From Symsagittifera roscoffensis (lineage: Eukaryota > Xenacoelomorpha > Acoela > Convolutidae), in the NCBI RefSeq assembly GCF_963678635.1, contig NC_087062.1, positions 95,845,705-95,909,704 on the forward strand: 64,000 nucleotides of DNA, read 5' to 3'. The notes below the pieces were generated by a model. The model was not told the origin of the DNA, did not search any database, and saw only the letters and a list, made by a program, of their open reading frames with translations. Each line of letters opens with the position of its first letter. Within the stretch, counting starts at the first letter, position 1. Positions 11,826 to 22,139 of this stretch are shown here, in pieces. Made by a program: the position numbers and the translations under genes.

Positions 11826-12286
11826 AGCTATCTGAAAACCCTTAACAACGCCCCCCACTTGGGCACCCTATTGAAGTCACTGGTTTAGATTGCTAGAATG
11901 ATCGAAACGATCGGTCTTATAAAACAGTATGGGTATACTATTTTATTAATATAAAGGTTTGATCCAACTAATCTGGAATCAAAGTCACTGTCTTTTTTTT
12001 TATGGTTTTTGTTCCTTTTTCTATACTTTTTCCTTGTTTTTGTTTCGCTTTTTGTCTTTTTGCTCGTGTTTTTGTCCCCCTAGTTACCCCCCCCCCTTAC
12101 TCGGTTAGCTAGGCCTCGTTCGGAGAGCGTACCAGGAAGTTTTCCCAAGTTTTCTTAAAAAGCTATTACGGTACAACCGGAAGGTTTACACGTTCCCGCT
12201 GAACCGTACCACCGGTACTCTATAATGGGCTTGCAGCCCGAAGCTTTGTCAAGTGGGTTCGACTCCGTAGTCAAGATGTCGTAAAA

Positions 12287-12301
12287 CACCCAGGAGCGCC
12301 A
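12287..12301 (-). promoter_or_regulatory. Candidate primer-binding site for the 12,313-13,630 LTR
   Basis: On the minus strand the sequence reads TGGCGCTCCTGGGTG and starts 11 bases after the LTR end. TGG complements a tRNA 3' CCA end, as expected for priming. The right LTR has the same site with one change (32,469-32,483). The matching tRNA is not identified. The offset from the LTR is longer than usual. Confidence 0.5.
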
Positions 12302-12312
12302 TAAAAACACTA

Positions 12313-13630
12313 TGTAACAGTCGCCTACTTCGGTCACATATGAGGCTTAAAAAAAAGGCCCTATAACCATTGGCTCAGAGTCAGGGACACTATCTCTTGT
12401 GTTTTTCTACCTCAAAAACGGTCGGAGCCAATTCGGTTCGCTTGCGATATGAGACTAGAACCCGTTACAGCTTAAAGGCTACTACCAAAATATCCCCCCA
12501 CTCTAGAAAATAAGAACGTTCCCATACTTAGGTCTCGAGATACCCAAAATACACGAACGCCGTTAAAAACAGGGTCGGAACAATCCGTTAAGTTATTTCT
12601 TATTAGACAGTGGAACTTTGATCCATTTCAGATTTGAGCCTTACCTAAACATAACAATCATAAAACACACTCCGGAAAACTAAATTTAGTACTTACATAG
12701 CAGCACTGTAACATTCGCCCGGAAGATACATATCGACGGAGAACAAAACTAAGTCCTAAGACGACTGGCTAACGTCTAAACAGAGCTTTGCATGCTTTTC
12801 ACCGTCTCTACCAAGCCAGTACTTTCGGTGGTCTTTCTAACATCGGGTCGATAAAAACGTTACTGCTTTCGGCTTCGGTCAAAACACTCAAATTAACTTA
12901 ATAACATGCAGAAATAGTGTGCTCATGGCTGGGTCTCAGTATCCCCAGACCACGAGGTCACTCCTAAAAACAGGGCTACTACTACTTATTGAATTATTAT
13001 TGTTTTTGTTCAGTAGATAAAAATCATCATCTCCATCGAAGAAGGATCAACCCTTTCCCCCAACTCCTAGCTTCTCATCTTAGTAGAATGAATTCGGATG
13101 TTAATTAAATTCAATTCAGGACATAATAGGGAAGCTAAAAAATCATATAAAACGATAAAAGTTTCAGTCCCGAAACCCCTCCTGATTCTCGAATCCACTG
13201 AATCAAGCACGTTAAGCTTGATTTCTCTAAAATCCGGAGGGCTGGTTTCCAGCCCTCACTGTTGTTAGCAACTGCCTTGCAATTATTGTAGCGACACAAT
13301 AGTTGCAACTTGGAGCGATCTCTGTTACTTCTGTTTCTCTCTGTGGTTCTTCTATCACAATCTTCGTTGTTTTCGTCAGCGCAACTATCGTTGATGTGTT
13401 ACTTTTCAGTTCTTCTGCCAAAATGGCCGTTTTTGACGTTTCTGAGAATTGTTACGTCATCACTTCGAAAATTTAAAAATTAGGAATTTCCGAATCCTTC
13501 AGCCTTCACGATTTGTCCAATCGTTCGAATAATGTTCTTATTCCTTCTAAATCGCCAATTCGGAAGGTTCACTGCTAAAAATTCGAAATCGCCGAATCTG
13601 CATTTTGGCACATTCTGGTCGAATGTCACA
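12313..13630 (-). repeat. LTR shared by element A (3' LTR) and element B (5' LTR), 1,318 bp
   Basis: The ends are TGTAACA (12,313) and TGTCACA (13,630), an imperfect 7-base terminal inverted repeat of the TG...CA type. Its right 915 bases match the right LTR (32,496-33,410) with roughly 3% differences counted by eye plus a few indels. The right LTR lacks about 400 bases at the left end, apparently by deletion between two related TGTAACAKTCGCC sequences. The LTR contains a hairpin (AGGGCTGG, TTT, CCAGCCCT) at 13,238-13,256 and a second hairpin near 13,273-13,305. Pieces of this LTR recur between the BET1 copies. Confidence 0.85.
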
Positions 13631-13645
13631 TACTCCCCGGACAGT
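13631..13645 (-). promoter_or_regulatory. Candidate polypurine tract next to the 3' LTR
   Basis: On the minus strand CCGGGGAGTA directly precedes the LTR start TGTGACA. Plus-strand priming needs a purine run here. It includes an exact copy of CTCCCCGGACA (13,633-13,643), a motif repeated inside pol. Confidence 0.5.
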
Positions 13646-14672
13646 CCGGTCAATGTCCTCATTGAATCTCGCAATGTTCGTAAAATAGATACAGTTTCAT
13701 CGAATAGAATTCACAAAATGCACGAAATTACTTTAATCCACGTCATATCGACTCACTGCAGCATATAAATGGCATCATACTACATCACTATAGCCTTCAA
13801 ATTCTTTCATTAATCGGCACATTGAGGATATGACCTAAGATAAAACATTTTTTTCGACTTCCAATGTCAACGTCCTGATTAAAATTTTTTCTCCTAGATT
13901 TAAAAGGTGTTGGTTTGCAGGACAGTCCTGCCAACCAACAAGCTAAAATTATCCTACTATGCTTCTTCCCTTCGGAAATCTTGCTTGTTATTGTCCTGAA
14001 TATTAAAACTAAGAAACTTTGTGGTTAGAAACAACAATGAAACAATCTCCCTCTTCGAGAGATTTCCCAAGCCTTTCACGTCACCACAAAGTGATCAGTT
14101 CTCCTAGCTGATTAAAAACAGTCATGTAGGCTGGAATATTTAAATTTACTCCTTCACTCAAGCCTTTCTAAATAAATAGTAAGTAAGTGTCTCTAAAGCC
14201 ACTCAACTAAAATCAAAATGCAAATTTATAAATGCAACAATTTCAAAACACAACTAAATGTTTCAGTTTTCAATTACAACTTGGTTGCTTGGTTTCTCAC
14301 TTGAGTTTTTTCACACACATAAAACAATTCAGAGTTTTAACTTTTTCTTCATCACTCCTTTGTTTTCTTCTTTTATCGTCGTTTAGAAGTTCTAAAACTT
14401 CTAAATTCTTCTAATTTCATCTCTTTTTGCATCTCGTTTTTCGGCTATTCGTCAGTGTTCCATTTCCTCCTCCTGTGATAATGACTCTGCACTCTCAGTT
14501 TCTGTATCCTGCAACACGTCGTTAGCTATCCTGACGCTGCTGGAAGCCGTCCTCCAACACTTCTGCTCTTCTACCCTCTGTTTGCAACAAGGTAGGGGAT
14601 CCACTTTAGATTCTCTGTTCCTGCAGAAGCTGTTGTGGAGACACAACGTCACATTTCTCTCCAAATCTTCCT
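13646..14672 (-). other. Element A 3' untranslated region
   Basis: AT-rich, no open frame of note. It lies between the stop of the large unknown ORF and the polypurine tract. I see no further structure in it. Confidence 0.5.
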
Positions 14673-17600
14673 TTAAAATCTCTGCCTTCTCGTTTCCACT
14701 ACGTTCACTTGTCCTGAAATTCTTTTCACAGCAGTGGTCACTGCATTCCGATGAGTCACGAGAGCCCGCTTGAAAGCTCCTGCTCCAATGTCCAGCTGAT
14801 ATTCACTGTACACTCTGCCGTGCTTCGACATATGCTTTTTAGCATATTCGTACAACCATGCAGTCAAGTTAGCTCTGAACCATGGCATCAATCGTTTTCT
14901 TGCCCATATCTTCTTAAGTTCCATCGGAATGTTTAGAATTTTGCACATTGTCTCAAAAAGATCTAAATCTTTTAGACAATCCAAGTTCCGCAACTGTTCT
15001 CTCGTTGGCGCTTCCTGTCTATTGTTCTCTCTTACGTGAGCTTCCAGCCATCGTATCGCCATCATAACTCCCACTATCACTATTGTTATGGGCTGTGATG
15101 AGTCTGGTAAACCCATGGAGAGCAGCTCCCCAGAGTCCCAGATCAACATCAGATTACTACGCTTGGGATACCACCAGGTCTGCAGCAAGCAGTGGCAAGG
15201 AAACTCGTCATGTGTCAACATGATGCTCCTCCAATTACGTTTTCCCGAAGCTTCCAGTAATGGTTCCACTTCCATCATCACTCGGTGGACTTCATCATTC
15301 TCGTCTACTGTATTGTAATCTGTGACAGTTGATCCTCTCTGTTTCTGTCTCTCAAAGTCACTGAAGTTCCCGCTCACGTATCCCATGAACTCCTTTCCTA
15401 TTATTGATTCCAACTCTTCCTTGGTTCTCTCTGGAACTGCTGAGAACATCTTACATAGCAACTCGTAAGATTTCTCGGACATCCTCGCCAGTCTCACACA
15501 CTTCGGCACTGAGAAGGCTTGATCCACGATCGTTCTCGTACTCTTTACATCCACGGCTACGAAATGTACCGGGTATCTGCTCTTGCACATTGGAGCCAAT
15601 GTCGAACCCACCAAGTATCGTGCTCCTGATGGCCTACAATGAGTCTCACTGTGTCTGATGTTCATTTCCGTCTCGATCGCTTCCCTCCATTTTTCTATGT
15701 ATTTCTGCTCAGTCTGCAGAACTCCTGGGAATACTTCTACACTGATGGCTGTGACCATCTCATGTTTCTGTTCTAGATTCAATAGTGACTCTAGAGAACC
15801 AAACATGCTGTAGAATCCTAGTGCAGTCACTAGATTCACCTCGGTCCCTCCATGGCAATCTGCTATCAGTTCCGTTTCTGTTCTTGCCTTCATCACTACG
15901 TTTCCAAACAATACCGTCAATTGCTTGTGTTGTTTCTCTAGGGTCTTCACTCAGTCCAGACCTCCACAAACGTGACCTTCCAGTCCACAGACTTCCGCCA
16001 GACAGCTACCAGGTTTGACCCAGTCTTCTGGTCCCCAGCCAGGCAACTCCACTTTATCTTCTCCGTTTCTCCTAGAGGCCGTTATCATCACATTATATAT
16101 GATGTTAAGGTCACGCATGTTACAGTCTGCATTCAATTCCCTCTGCAAGTCTTGTGTCTCCCGTAATATCGAGTCAGCGTTGGGACTCGGACACCATGAT
16201 GGCCTCATCAATTCCCACACTGCCATCAAGCTCGTTCTTAGTAATTCATCTGAGAATTCCAACCCAAACTCCACTCTTTTGTCGGATTTTGGTACGGAAG
16301 GTGCAGTCACGTCTTCTTCCAAGACCAGTCCCAATTTGGCCTGTGGATTGTTAACGCTCTTAATCGTTACAATTCTGGACGTCCAGAATCTTAGTAACAC
16401 CGCCTGCTCGTAATCGAAGAAGCAATCGCGTATGTCTTCACTCAGGAAATGGTTGTACGCTATCCCTATGATTCCGGATACGTAGCTATACGATTTCTTC
16501 TTGATCGGTCCACAGTATTCACTGGACTTCAGCAGTGCCCCCATAGGTTCTTTAGTGAGTCTCAGCTCCTTGTTTGAAAATCTCCTGATTTCATCTATCT
16601 TTCTCATGGGCTCTAATTCCTCGGGTTCTTTCATGTTCACCCTCATCGGTTTGCTTTGCTGCATATCCAGCAGTGCTAGCAAGAGTAAGGCTTTCGCTCG
16701 CTCATCGCCTTCCCTCAGCATCTTAACACAAGTGTTCAATGCAGGTACTGAAATCTATTCTATCATGAATCGAATGAAACAGAGAGCGTCTCTCCGTTTC
16801 GCACACGCTACTGCTGCTCCCTCTTGGACTATCAGATCCCTCAGGTTCGTCATAAAGGAAACCTTCTCTTCTTTTGATCTCTTCCTTTCTTCTGAATCAT
16901 ACTCTTCGCGAGTTAGTCCCATCATGCACCAGGCAAACCTCAGTTGTAACTCTGTTCTTACGTAAGGTACTGCCATGAGAGCGTGTATTCTTGGCGTAGT
17001 CCTCATCTCTTCTTCGAAGTACCTTAATACCACTGCTTTCCATGGAAGGCTCACCAACTGCTCCATCGTTTCTGCCTGTATCTCAGACCACGCTGAAGTC
17101 CCGTACGCCTTCTGCTTGAGGGTGGTGCCTTGTCACATTGTCTCTAGATAACCTTCCATGGCACCTTTGTCTTCCAGAGCCATCACGTACCCTCTAGCCG
17201 AGTTTCGGTATTCCAACATTTCCATGTATCCTACTTCAGGTTCATCTATCGACACAGCCTCCGATACTGTCAGTCGGTTGTATTCTACTGGTACTAGTTG
17301 TCCTGCGACATTTCCCTTTCCGTGGTTCATGGTAGATGGCTTAAAGTCTTTCATTGTGCTCTCCCCACATTGGCTGAGTATTTCCATTTCTAAGGTTGCT
17401 CCAGTCAGAGTGCGGTCACTCCTTTTGAATTTATAACCTGTTGACTTTATTCCCGCCATGAGAATGGGTGGCACCATCGCTATATCAGTTAACATTTTAT
17501 CTGTGCCAGGCAATTGATAATCACCTTGTCCCAAATCCATGACCTCCTCGACTCGTTTCCTTTTCGCTGAGTTAACAGCTTTCACCGATATCTCCGAATC

Positions 17601-17858
17601 CACCTTCGTCTTTCCGACTCTCATCGATATCACTCTGCTGCCCAACTTCATTTTCATCGCATTGATTTTATCAATCACCAATTTTGATCGCATCGTCCCT
17701 CTCCTGGTTCTTGACAGATACACCACCTCTCCTTTATCGTCCTGCGGTGTCATCTTGATGGGAGAATTCGCTTCACTTTCATCAGTGGCCGAGTCGATCA
17801 ACAACTCACTCAGTCTCCCTTCACACTCATCAAGCTTGTCAAGGACTTCCCTCATCAA
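14673..17858 (-). pseudogene. Element A: large unrecognised reading frame (about 1,060 codons, three stops)
   Basis: Four open pieces (17,133-17,858, 16,755-17,066, 15,951-16,739, 14,673-15,950) lie in one frame, separated only by three stops and short gaps, so they were one protein. The N-terminal part is charged (LDKLDECEGRLSEL). The middle is rich in charged helices. The last 425 codons include IWDSGELLSMGLPD, then a short hydrophobic run (ITIVIVGVMMAIRWL), then a basic region (KKIWARKRLMPWFRANL). I do not recognise a family. It sits where some Gypsy-like elements carry env, but I see no signal peptide, furin site or convincing C-terminal anchor. It follows the SGNH-like ORF within the same element. 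Confidence 0.6.
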
Positions 17859-17879
17859 GGGTTGGTTGAGACCCGTTTT

Positions 17880-18430
17880 CAGAATGGACTGGGTCCCATA
17901 GCTCTGAACTCATGTTCGATGTCCATGAGGATCATTCTTCCGGCGATTCGACTTGCGAGGTTCCTCAAGATGTTATTCCACCTGACAACTCCCTCGTTGT
18001 GCCTTCTTCCTGCTGCGGTCAAGCTTCTCGTGTTCATGGGCACAGTGCAAACGGTCAGTACCGCTCAATTGAATTTCTGCCAGAGGGTAGTGAACAAACA
18101 CACCATAATTGATTCCCATAGTGCTTCCTGCTCATCTGAACCTCTGGAGATGTCATTCGTCCCAACCAGGATCATCACATTGGGGATCCTCCCTGGATTC
18201 ATCAGTTCCACCATTCGATATAACTGGGCTATCGTCGCGCCTCCAAAGGCCATCACCGTGGTGACCCACGAGGTCCTCAAATTCGATAGTACTCTGACCA
18301 AGCTGTCTCCCAGTATGAGATGAGATGTCCCCAGTGGTGGTTGCTGCAGGTTTACTGCCGGGCTCCAAGTCGCTCGGTTGAAGCAAGCTCTCGGATCTGT
18401 CTCCGGAACTCCCGTGAAATTATATTTCAA
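17880..18430 (-). pseudogene. Element A: SGNH/GDSL-hydrolase-like ORF
   Basis: The frame 18,065-18,430 shows SGNH blocks in order: ILGDSLVRVL (block I, nucleophile Ser), FGGATIAQL (block II Gly), and MILVGTNDISR (block III Asn). A TGA at 18,065-18,067 follows WQKFN, but the same frame continues (TVCTVPMNTRS, RWNNILRNLAS, MILMDIEHEF) to about 17,880. The expected block V Asp-x-x-His is not in this frame; a DPVH occurs one frame off at 17,884-17,895, so a small indel may have broken it. SGNH enzymes are esterases or lipases. Esterase-like domains with coiled coils are known from ORF1 of some LINE elements, which makes the neighbouring coiled-coil ORF notable. Confidence 0.65.
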
Positions 18431-18597
18431 TTATTTGTTCTTTTGTACGTCTATGATGCGAGACACTTTCTTCGCTGGCATCTTCTGTATTCTTCTCTCT
18501 GGGGCCTTCGAGCTCCCATGAACGGCGTCACGTCCCTTATCCCCTGTCTGATCACGGTCTGGGAGAGTCGTACTCTGCCCGTGTCGTCGATCGTTCC

Positions 18598-19533
18598 CTA
18601 GGGTGCAGTCACCCCGGATCCTGGCGCATTCTTGTTGGCGACCAGTCGTCCAGCTGTCTCTATCAGCTTCCTCACCGTTTGTTCCACGACGGGGTCACCC
18701 AAGGTGTCACTAGGGTCCGGGATCGTTACTCGATTTGTCTCTGTCGGGAGCCGTGTCTCCGTTGTTTGACTCATTTCTCGAGGCGTCAAGAGCTCCATCG
18801 GGGATTGCCCACGAGGAATATTCCTTGCAGGTATCATTTTCTCCACGGCCGTTGTCAACGCCTTCTGTTCCGATCGCTCTTTGTAGTCCTGCCTCCAGCG
18901 CTCAATTTCTTGACCCTGCTTTTTGTTGCAGTCTTCGAACAATCTTCTCCACATGTCCCGATCGTCCTCCATCTTGAGCATGCTTTTGATCATCTCGTCC
19001 AGCTCCTTCTTCGTACTTTCCAGTTCATCCTTCATCTCATCCAGATCTTGCATGGTTTGGTTCGTCTGAACCTTTTGTCCTACTTTCGCCCTCTTTGGTG
19101 GCACAGCTGCTCTCAGTGGTGAACCAGACGAGGCAGCCTCGCTGTTCATCTCCTGATGCATTCTCGTCAGCCCAGGTTTGGGCTTGGAGGGCATAGGCAT
19201 CTCACCTGGTTGGTAAGTCCTAAAACTTCCCAATCCAGGCTCATTCGCCAAGTCACTCCCTGAGAGAGCCCCGTTTCTCCACCTCATCACTCTCATGTTC
19301 GGGCGGTCTAGTACTCCCCTCTCTCCATATGCTGCCATCAACAGGACTTCCGTTGGGCGGTCCCCACGGCTGTCATGCCCCAAGATGTTGATCAGGGCGG
19401 TCAGCAACATGACTACCTCTGGGTCCTCCAGAGCGAAGTCTCGGTCGATCGGCCGACGATAGATCGCATCTACCATCGGTCCCACATATGCCTCTGCCAG
19501 GTCCATCAATTCATCCAAGCTGAAGTTATCCAT
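18598..19533 (-). CDS. Element A: coiled-coil ORF, 311 codons
   Basis: The ATG at 19,533 opens MDNFSLDELMDLAEAYVGP. A globular N-terminal part of about 130 residues is followed by a proline-rich hinge, then a coiled coil (about residues 160-235, TMQDLDEMKDELEST onward), then a low-complexity tail with LTPREMSQTTETRLP. It is homologous to 6,007-6,862. After the stop, the same strand soon enters the SGNH-like frame, so coiled coil and SGNH domain may once have been one protein. It starts 413 bases after the macro-domain stop. A self-associating or RNA-binding role would be a guess. Confidence 0.6.
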   Translation of the reverse strand: MDNFSLDELMDLAEAYVGPMVDAIYRRPIDRDFALEDPEVVMLLTALINILGHDSRGDRPTEVLLMAAYGERGVLDRPNMRVMRWRNGALSGSDLANEPGLGSFRTYQPGEMPMPSKPKPGLTRMHQEMNSEAASSGSPLRAAVPPKRAKVGQKVQTNQTMQDLDEMKDELESTKKELDEMIKSMLKMEDDRDMWRRLFEDCNKKQGQEIERWRQDYKERSEQKALTTAVEKMIPARNIPRGQSPMELLTPREMSQTTETRLPTETNRVTIPDPSDTLGDPVVEQTVRKLIETAGRLVANKNAPGSGVTAP

Positions 19534-19946
19534 TCTATTCTTTCAAGTTCGATTCGGTTTTGATTCAAAGATTTGACTCAAGTGAGTAATTAAACGATCA
19601 ATCAGGATCTAGAAAAGAGGTCACGAATATCACACTTGTCAGTTTCATCTTAACATATATCGCTAAAATGCTAAAATTTGCTTAAAAACAGTTCAGATAA
19701 AAAGATATCTTATCCTAAAATTTATTAAAATCAATCGGTCTCTAAAATTTTGGAATTCGACCTAAGATTGGACAGTCCAAACTTTGGATCTATTCCTAAG
19801 ATCGTCATTCAGTTGTTCATGGTCACTAACCCCTTCTTACCCAGGATCTTAATAACATAACACATAACATAACACAACACACATATCACATATATCACAC
19901 ATTACATACAACTTAGTCGTTAGCCTAACACCCTCTCGCACGTCAC
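19534..19946. other. Non-coding spacer between macro domain and coiled-coil ORF (element A)
   Basis: AT-rich, with a CACATAACATAACACAACAC-type low-complexity stretch near 19,860. No frame or clear signal. A splice acceptor or internal promoter for the downstream ORFs would be expected here, but I cannot point to one. Confidence 0.45.
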
Positions 19947-22115
19947 TCAGCCTATATTTAAGTAATATTTCTTATGTAAATATACTTGTATATTAGTATC
20001 AGAGAATATCACGTGTACAAGCGCGTACAATTCCCGAGGATGCAGTCGTCCTTTGTTTGGATCGTACACTGGAAGCGAGAGCTCCTTCACGTCCATTTCC
20101 ACGAGGAAGTCTCTCAACCTCGTCAAGGACAAGACTAGGTTCTTCGGATCCACGTGCTGCTTCTCCGTCGCCCTCGTCGCCAAGAAGAATAGGTATTTTC
20201 CCGGTATCTGTGACGCCGCCGGAGGTAAGGCTGCTACGCCCCCTACTCCTGGTCGTTGCTTCCAAAGAAACTCTATGTTCTTATATTCTCTCTTAAAATC
20301 TACCGCTAACGCTGTCCTAAAACTCATGTCTGCTGTGATTGCTATCGCACATGTTCTATTTGTGAGTATGAAATCACTGTCTGTTAGTATTAAGTTGCTT
20401 GAATATTCATTTGGTAAGTTAAAATATGACTCAACTACCCTCCCCATGTCAGGTTTCCTAGGTTCTTTGCCTGTTTCTGCTTCTAAGTCTCCTGTTTCTC
20501 TTGCTACTCTTAATTTTTTTATTATCAAGTTTTCAGTGTGGGTAAGTCCTACCCCCACTCCCCGGACAAAAATATCCATCGACGTCCCCGTCGCTCGCAT
20601 ACCGGGTATCAAGTCGAGATTAGAAGCTGGAATGAGTAGTCGTCCTTCCTGGGCGGCCCAGGAAGGATCATCTCGTTCGGTTTTGATGTATTTCATGCTT
20701 CCACGATCTACGTCTTGAATCGTGACGCTGGTCTCCTCAGGATCCGAGGTCGTTTCATTCAGCCACTCTAAGACACACAGGTTCGTCAAGTCTTGTTCAT
20801 ATGATTGCTGTTGCTCGTCGTCGAATTCTACCTCGGGTTTCGACCAGCCGTCAACCCACTTATCGTCGTGATAATCGACTATGTCAATGTCTTGTGACAC
20901 AGTTATTTCCTCTAGACCCACTACTTCCTCCACTATCTTCTTCAGATCTATCCTATCCACTACAAAGTCGTCACCGTAAGGATTGTACTTACTTCTTGGT
21001 CTTGTCCCGTCCTTCTGACGAGTCTGTATCGTGAACGGAAGATCCGGTTCCAAATTCTTGGGAACCTCTATCTGTTCGGGATCCTGCCAATCTTCCTCTG
21101 CGTAAGGTAAGGTTTCATCGTCCGCTTCGATCTCCTCGTTTGGATCCAGGTCCAGCGGTGTGTCCGTTCCTTCCTCCACGACTTCGTTTCCATCGTTCTT
21201 CTCCCTGGTGCCCTTCTCGTTGACCTCACAAGCAGGATCCATCATTAGATAATCCCCTTCTTCCATGTCCGCAGGTATACAGCAGTCTTCTGTCGATGGA
21301 TTGTGTGGCTTGATGTTCTCGTAGTGGGCGGCTCGGCCAGTACTCAGTCTATAAAAGCGTCCCTCCTGGTGCACCTCTGTAATCATGAAGGGTCCCCTCC
21401 ATTTTTTTAGGAGCTTTTTTGTCCCTTTCGGTGGTATAACGTTCTGAAATACCCATACGTATTCCCCCACCGAGTAAGCCTTTGCACCAGCTGCTTTCTT
21501 GTCGAATCTTTTCCTTTGCCTTGCCTGTGCTTGCTGAGCATTTCCTCTACACAAATCGTTCAACTCCTGTTGGCGTCTGATCACATCCCTCACGTAGACC
21601 TGTGGGGACGTTTTCTTTCCCTCATACTCTGAGTAGAAGAAGGTTAAGGGTAAAGACTTTTCGTGTCCAGTTAGCATCATGTGTGGACTGACTCCGGTGG
21701 TGGAGTGTTGCGTGCTGTTGTATGCTCCCATCACCTGTGGAAGGTATCTGTCCCAATCGGTCATGTACCTGGAACAATATGCTCTCAGCATCGACACTAA
21801 CGTCCTATTCTGTCTTTCCACTAAGCCATTCGTCTGAGGGTGGTATGTCGTGGAGTGAGCTTGAGCGACCTGTGAGCGTCTCATGAGCTCTTTCGTAAGC
21901 TCTCCTACGAAAGCTGTTCCATTATCCGATTGAAACGTCATCGGACAGCCATGTCTCGCTATCCACGTATTGATCAGGTGGTCGCATGTCTCCTCCGCCG
22001 AGGCAGTTATGCAGGGCACGGCCTCTGCATACTTCGTAAAATAATCTATCATGACCAACACCTGATTATAACCACTGTCTGTCATGCATATTTTCTGGTG
22101 ATCTATCTGCACCAC
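19947..22115 (-). CDS. Element A: integrase core, C-terminal module and fused macro domain (722 codons open)
   Basis: This is the best preserved long frame in the window. The catalytic triad is Asp5 (VQIDHQ), Asp64 (FQSDNG) and Glu100 (NGLVERQ), giving the D-35-E spacing of retroviral-type integrases. A GPY/F module (KWRGPFMITEV) follows. An acidic connector of about 250 residues leads to a macro domain in the last 148 residues. Integrase inserts element DNA; the macro domain is expected to bind or process ADP-ribose. The zinc-binding HHCC part lies upstream, cut off by stops near 22,326 and 22,147; it has the intact CLSC pair. The ATG at 22,115 is internal, not a natural start. Confidence 0.9.
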   Translation of the reverse strand: MVQIDHQKICMTDSGYNQVLVMIDYFTKYAEAVPCITASAEETCDHLINTWIARHGCPMTFQSDNGTAFVGELTKELMRRSQVAQAHSTTYHPQTNGLVERQNRTLVSMLRAYCSRYMTDWDRYLPQVMGAYNSTQHSTTGVSPHMMLTGHEKSLPLTFFYSEYEGKKTSPQVYVRDVIRRQQELNDLCRGNAQQAQARQRKRFDKKAAGAKAYSVGEYVWVFQNVIPPKGTKKLLKKWRGPFMITEVHQEGRFYRLSTGRAAHYENIKPHNPSTEDCCIPADMEEGDYLMMDPACEVNEKGTREKNDGNEVVEEGTDTPLDLDPNEEIEADDETLPYAEEDWQDPEQIEVPKNLEPDLPFTIQTRQKDGTRPRSKYNPYGDDFVVDRIDLKKIVEEVVGLEEITVSQDIDIVDYHDDKWVDGWSKPEVEFDDEQQQSYEQDLTNLCVLEWLNETTSDPEETSVTIQDVDRGSMKYIKTERDDPSWAAQEGRLLIPASNLDLIPGMRATGTSMDIFVRGVGVGLTHTENLIIKKLRVARETGDLEAETGKEPRKPDMGRVVESYFNLPNEYSSNLILTDSDFILTNRTCAIAITADMSFRTALAVDFKREYKNIEFLWKQRPGVGGVAALPPAASQIPGKYLFFLATRATEKQHVDPKNLVLSLTRLRDFLVEMDVKELSLPVYDPNKGRLHPRELYALVHVIFSDTNIQVYLHKKYYLNIG
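19950..20393 (-). other. Macro domain of element A (domain within the integrase frame)
   Basis: Residues about 575-722 of the integrase-macro frame. Blocks in order are TDSDFIL, AIAITADMSF with AVDFKREY, GVGGVAALP, GKYLFFLATR, LTRLRDFL, KELSLPVYDPNKGR, ELYALVHVIF and VYLHKKYY. This resembles TARG1/OARD1-type macro domains in block order and length. In TARG1 the catalytic pair is a Lys after the central strand and an Asp in the Gly-rich loop. Here the first position is Arg/Thr-like (element B has TKVND) and the loop is YDPNKGR. The same loop is conserved in element B, so it is a family trait rather than decay. Confidence 0.7.
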
Positions 22116-22139
22116 CTCATTGAATTCAGACGACTCGAT

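Larger units (their letters stand above)
10931..12312 (-). other. Element B 5' leader (untranslated, between LTR/PBS and deletion point)
   Basis: This is non-coding DNA, homologous in pieces to the leader of element A (31,200-32,495). Matching blocks include the AAAAAGCTATT segment (about 12,158 and 32,316), a TTAACGATACCC segment (about 11,515 and 31,804) and a hairpin near 11,400. It is much more diverged than the LTRs, and it holds a 69-base tandem repeat. Confidence 0.6.

Noticed and set aside
12100-12270. tRNA-like A box (near 12,105) and B box GGTTCGACTCC (12,256) in the element B leader
   Set aside because: The spacing is about 150 bases, no cloverleaf can be drawn, and the B box is not conserved in the element A leader. 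Probably chance, or at most a relic.
14673-15950. Env glycoprotein call for the large unknown frame
   Set aside because: Position fits, but no signal peptide, glycosylation-rich ectodomain, cleavage site or convincing membrane anchor is visible; one hydrophobic run of about 15 residues is not enough.
20540-20590. Splice donor GTAAGT on the plus strand before the macro domain
   Set aside because: The coding strand is minus, where the same bases encode GVGLTHTEN in both A and B. The palindrome GGTAGGACTTACC is conserved because the protein is.
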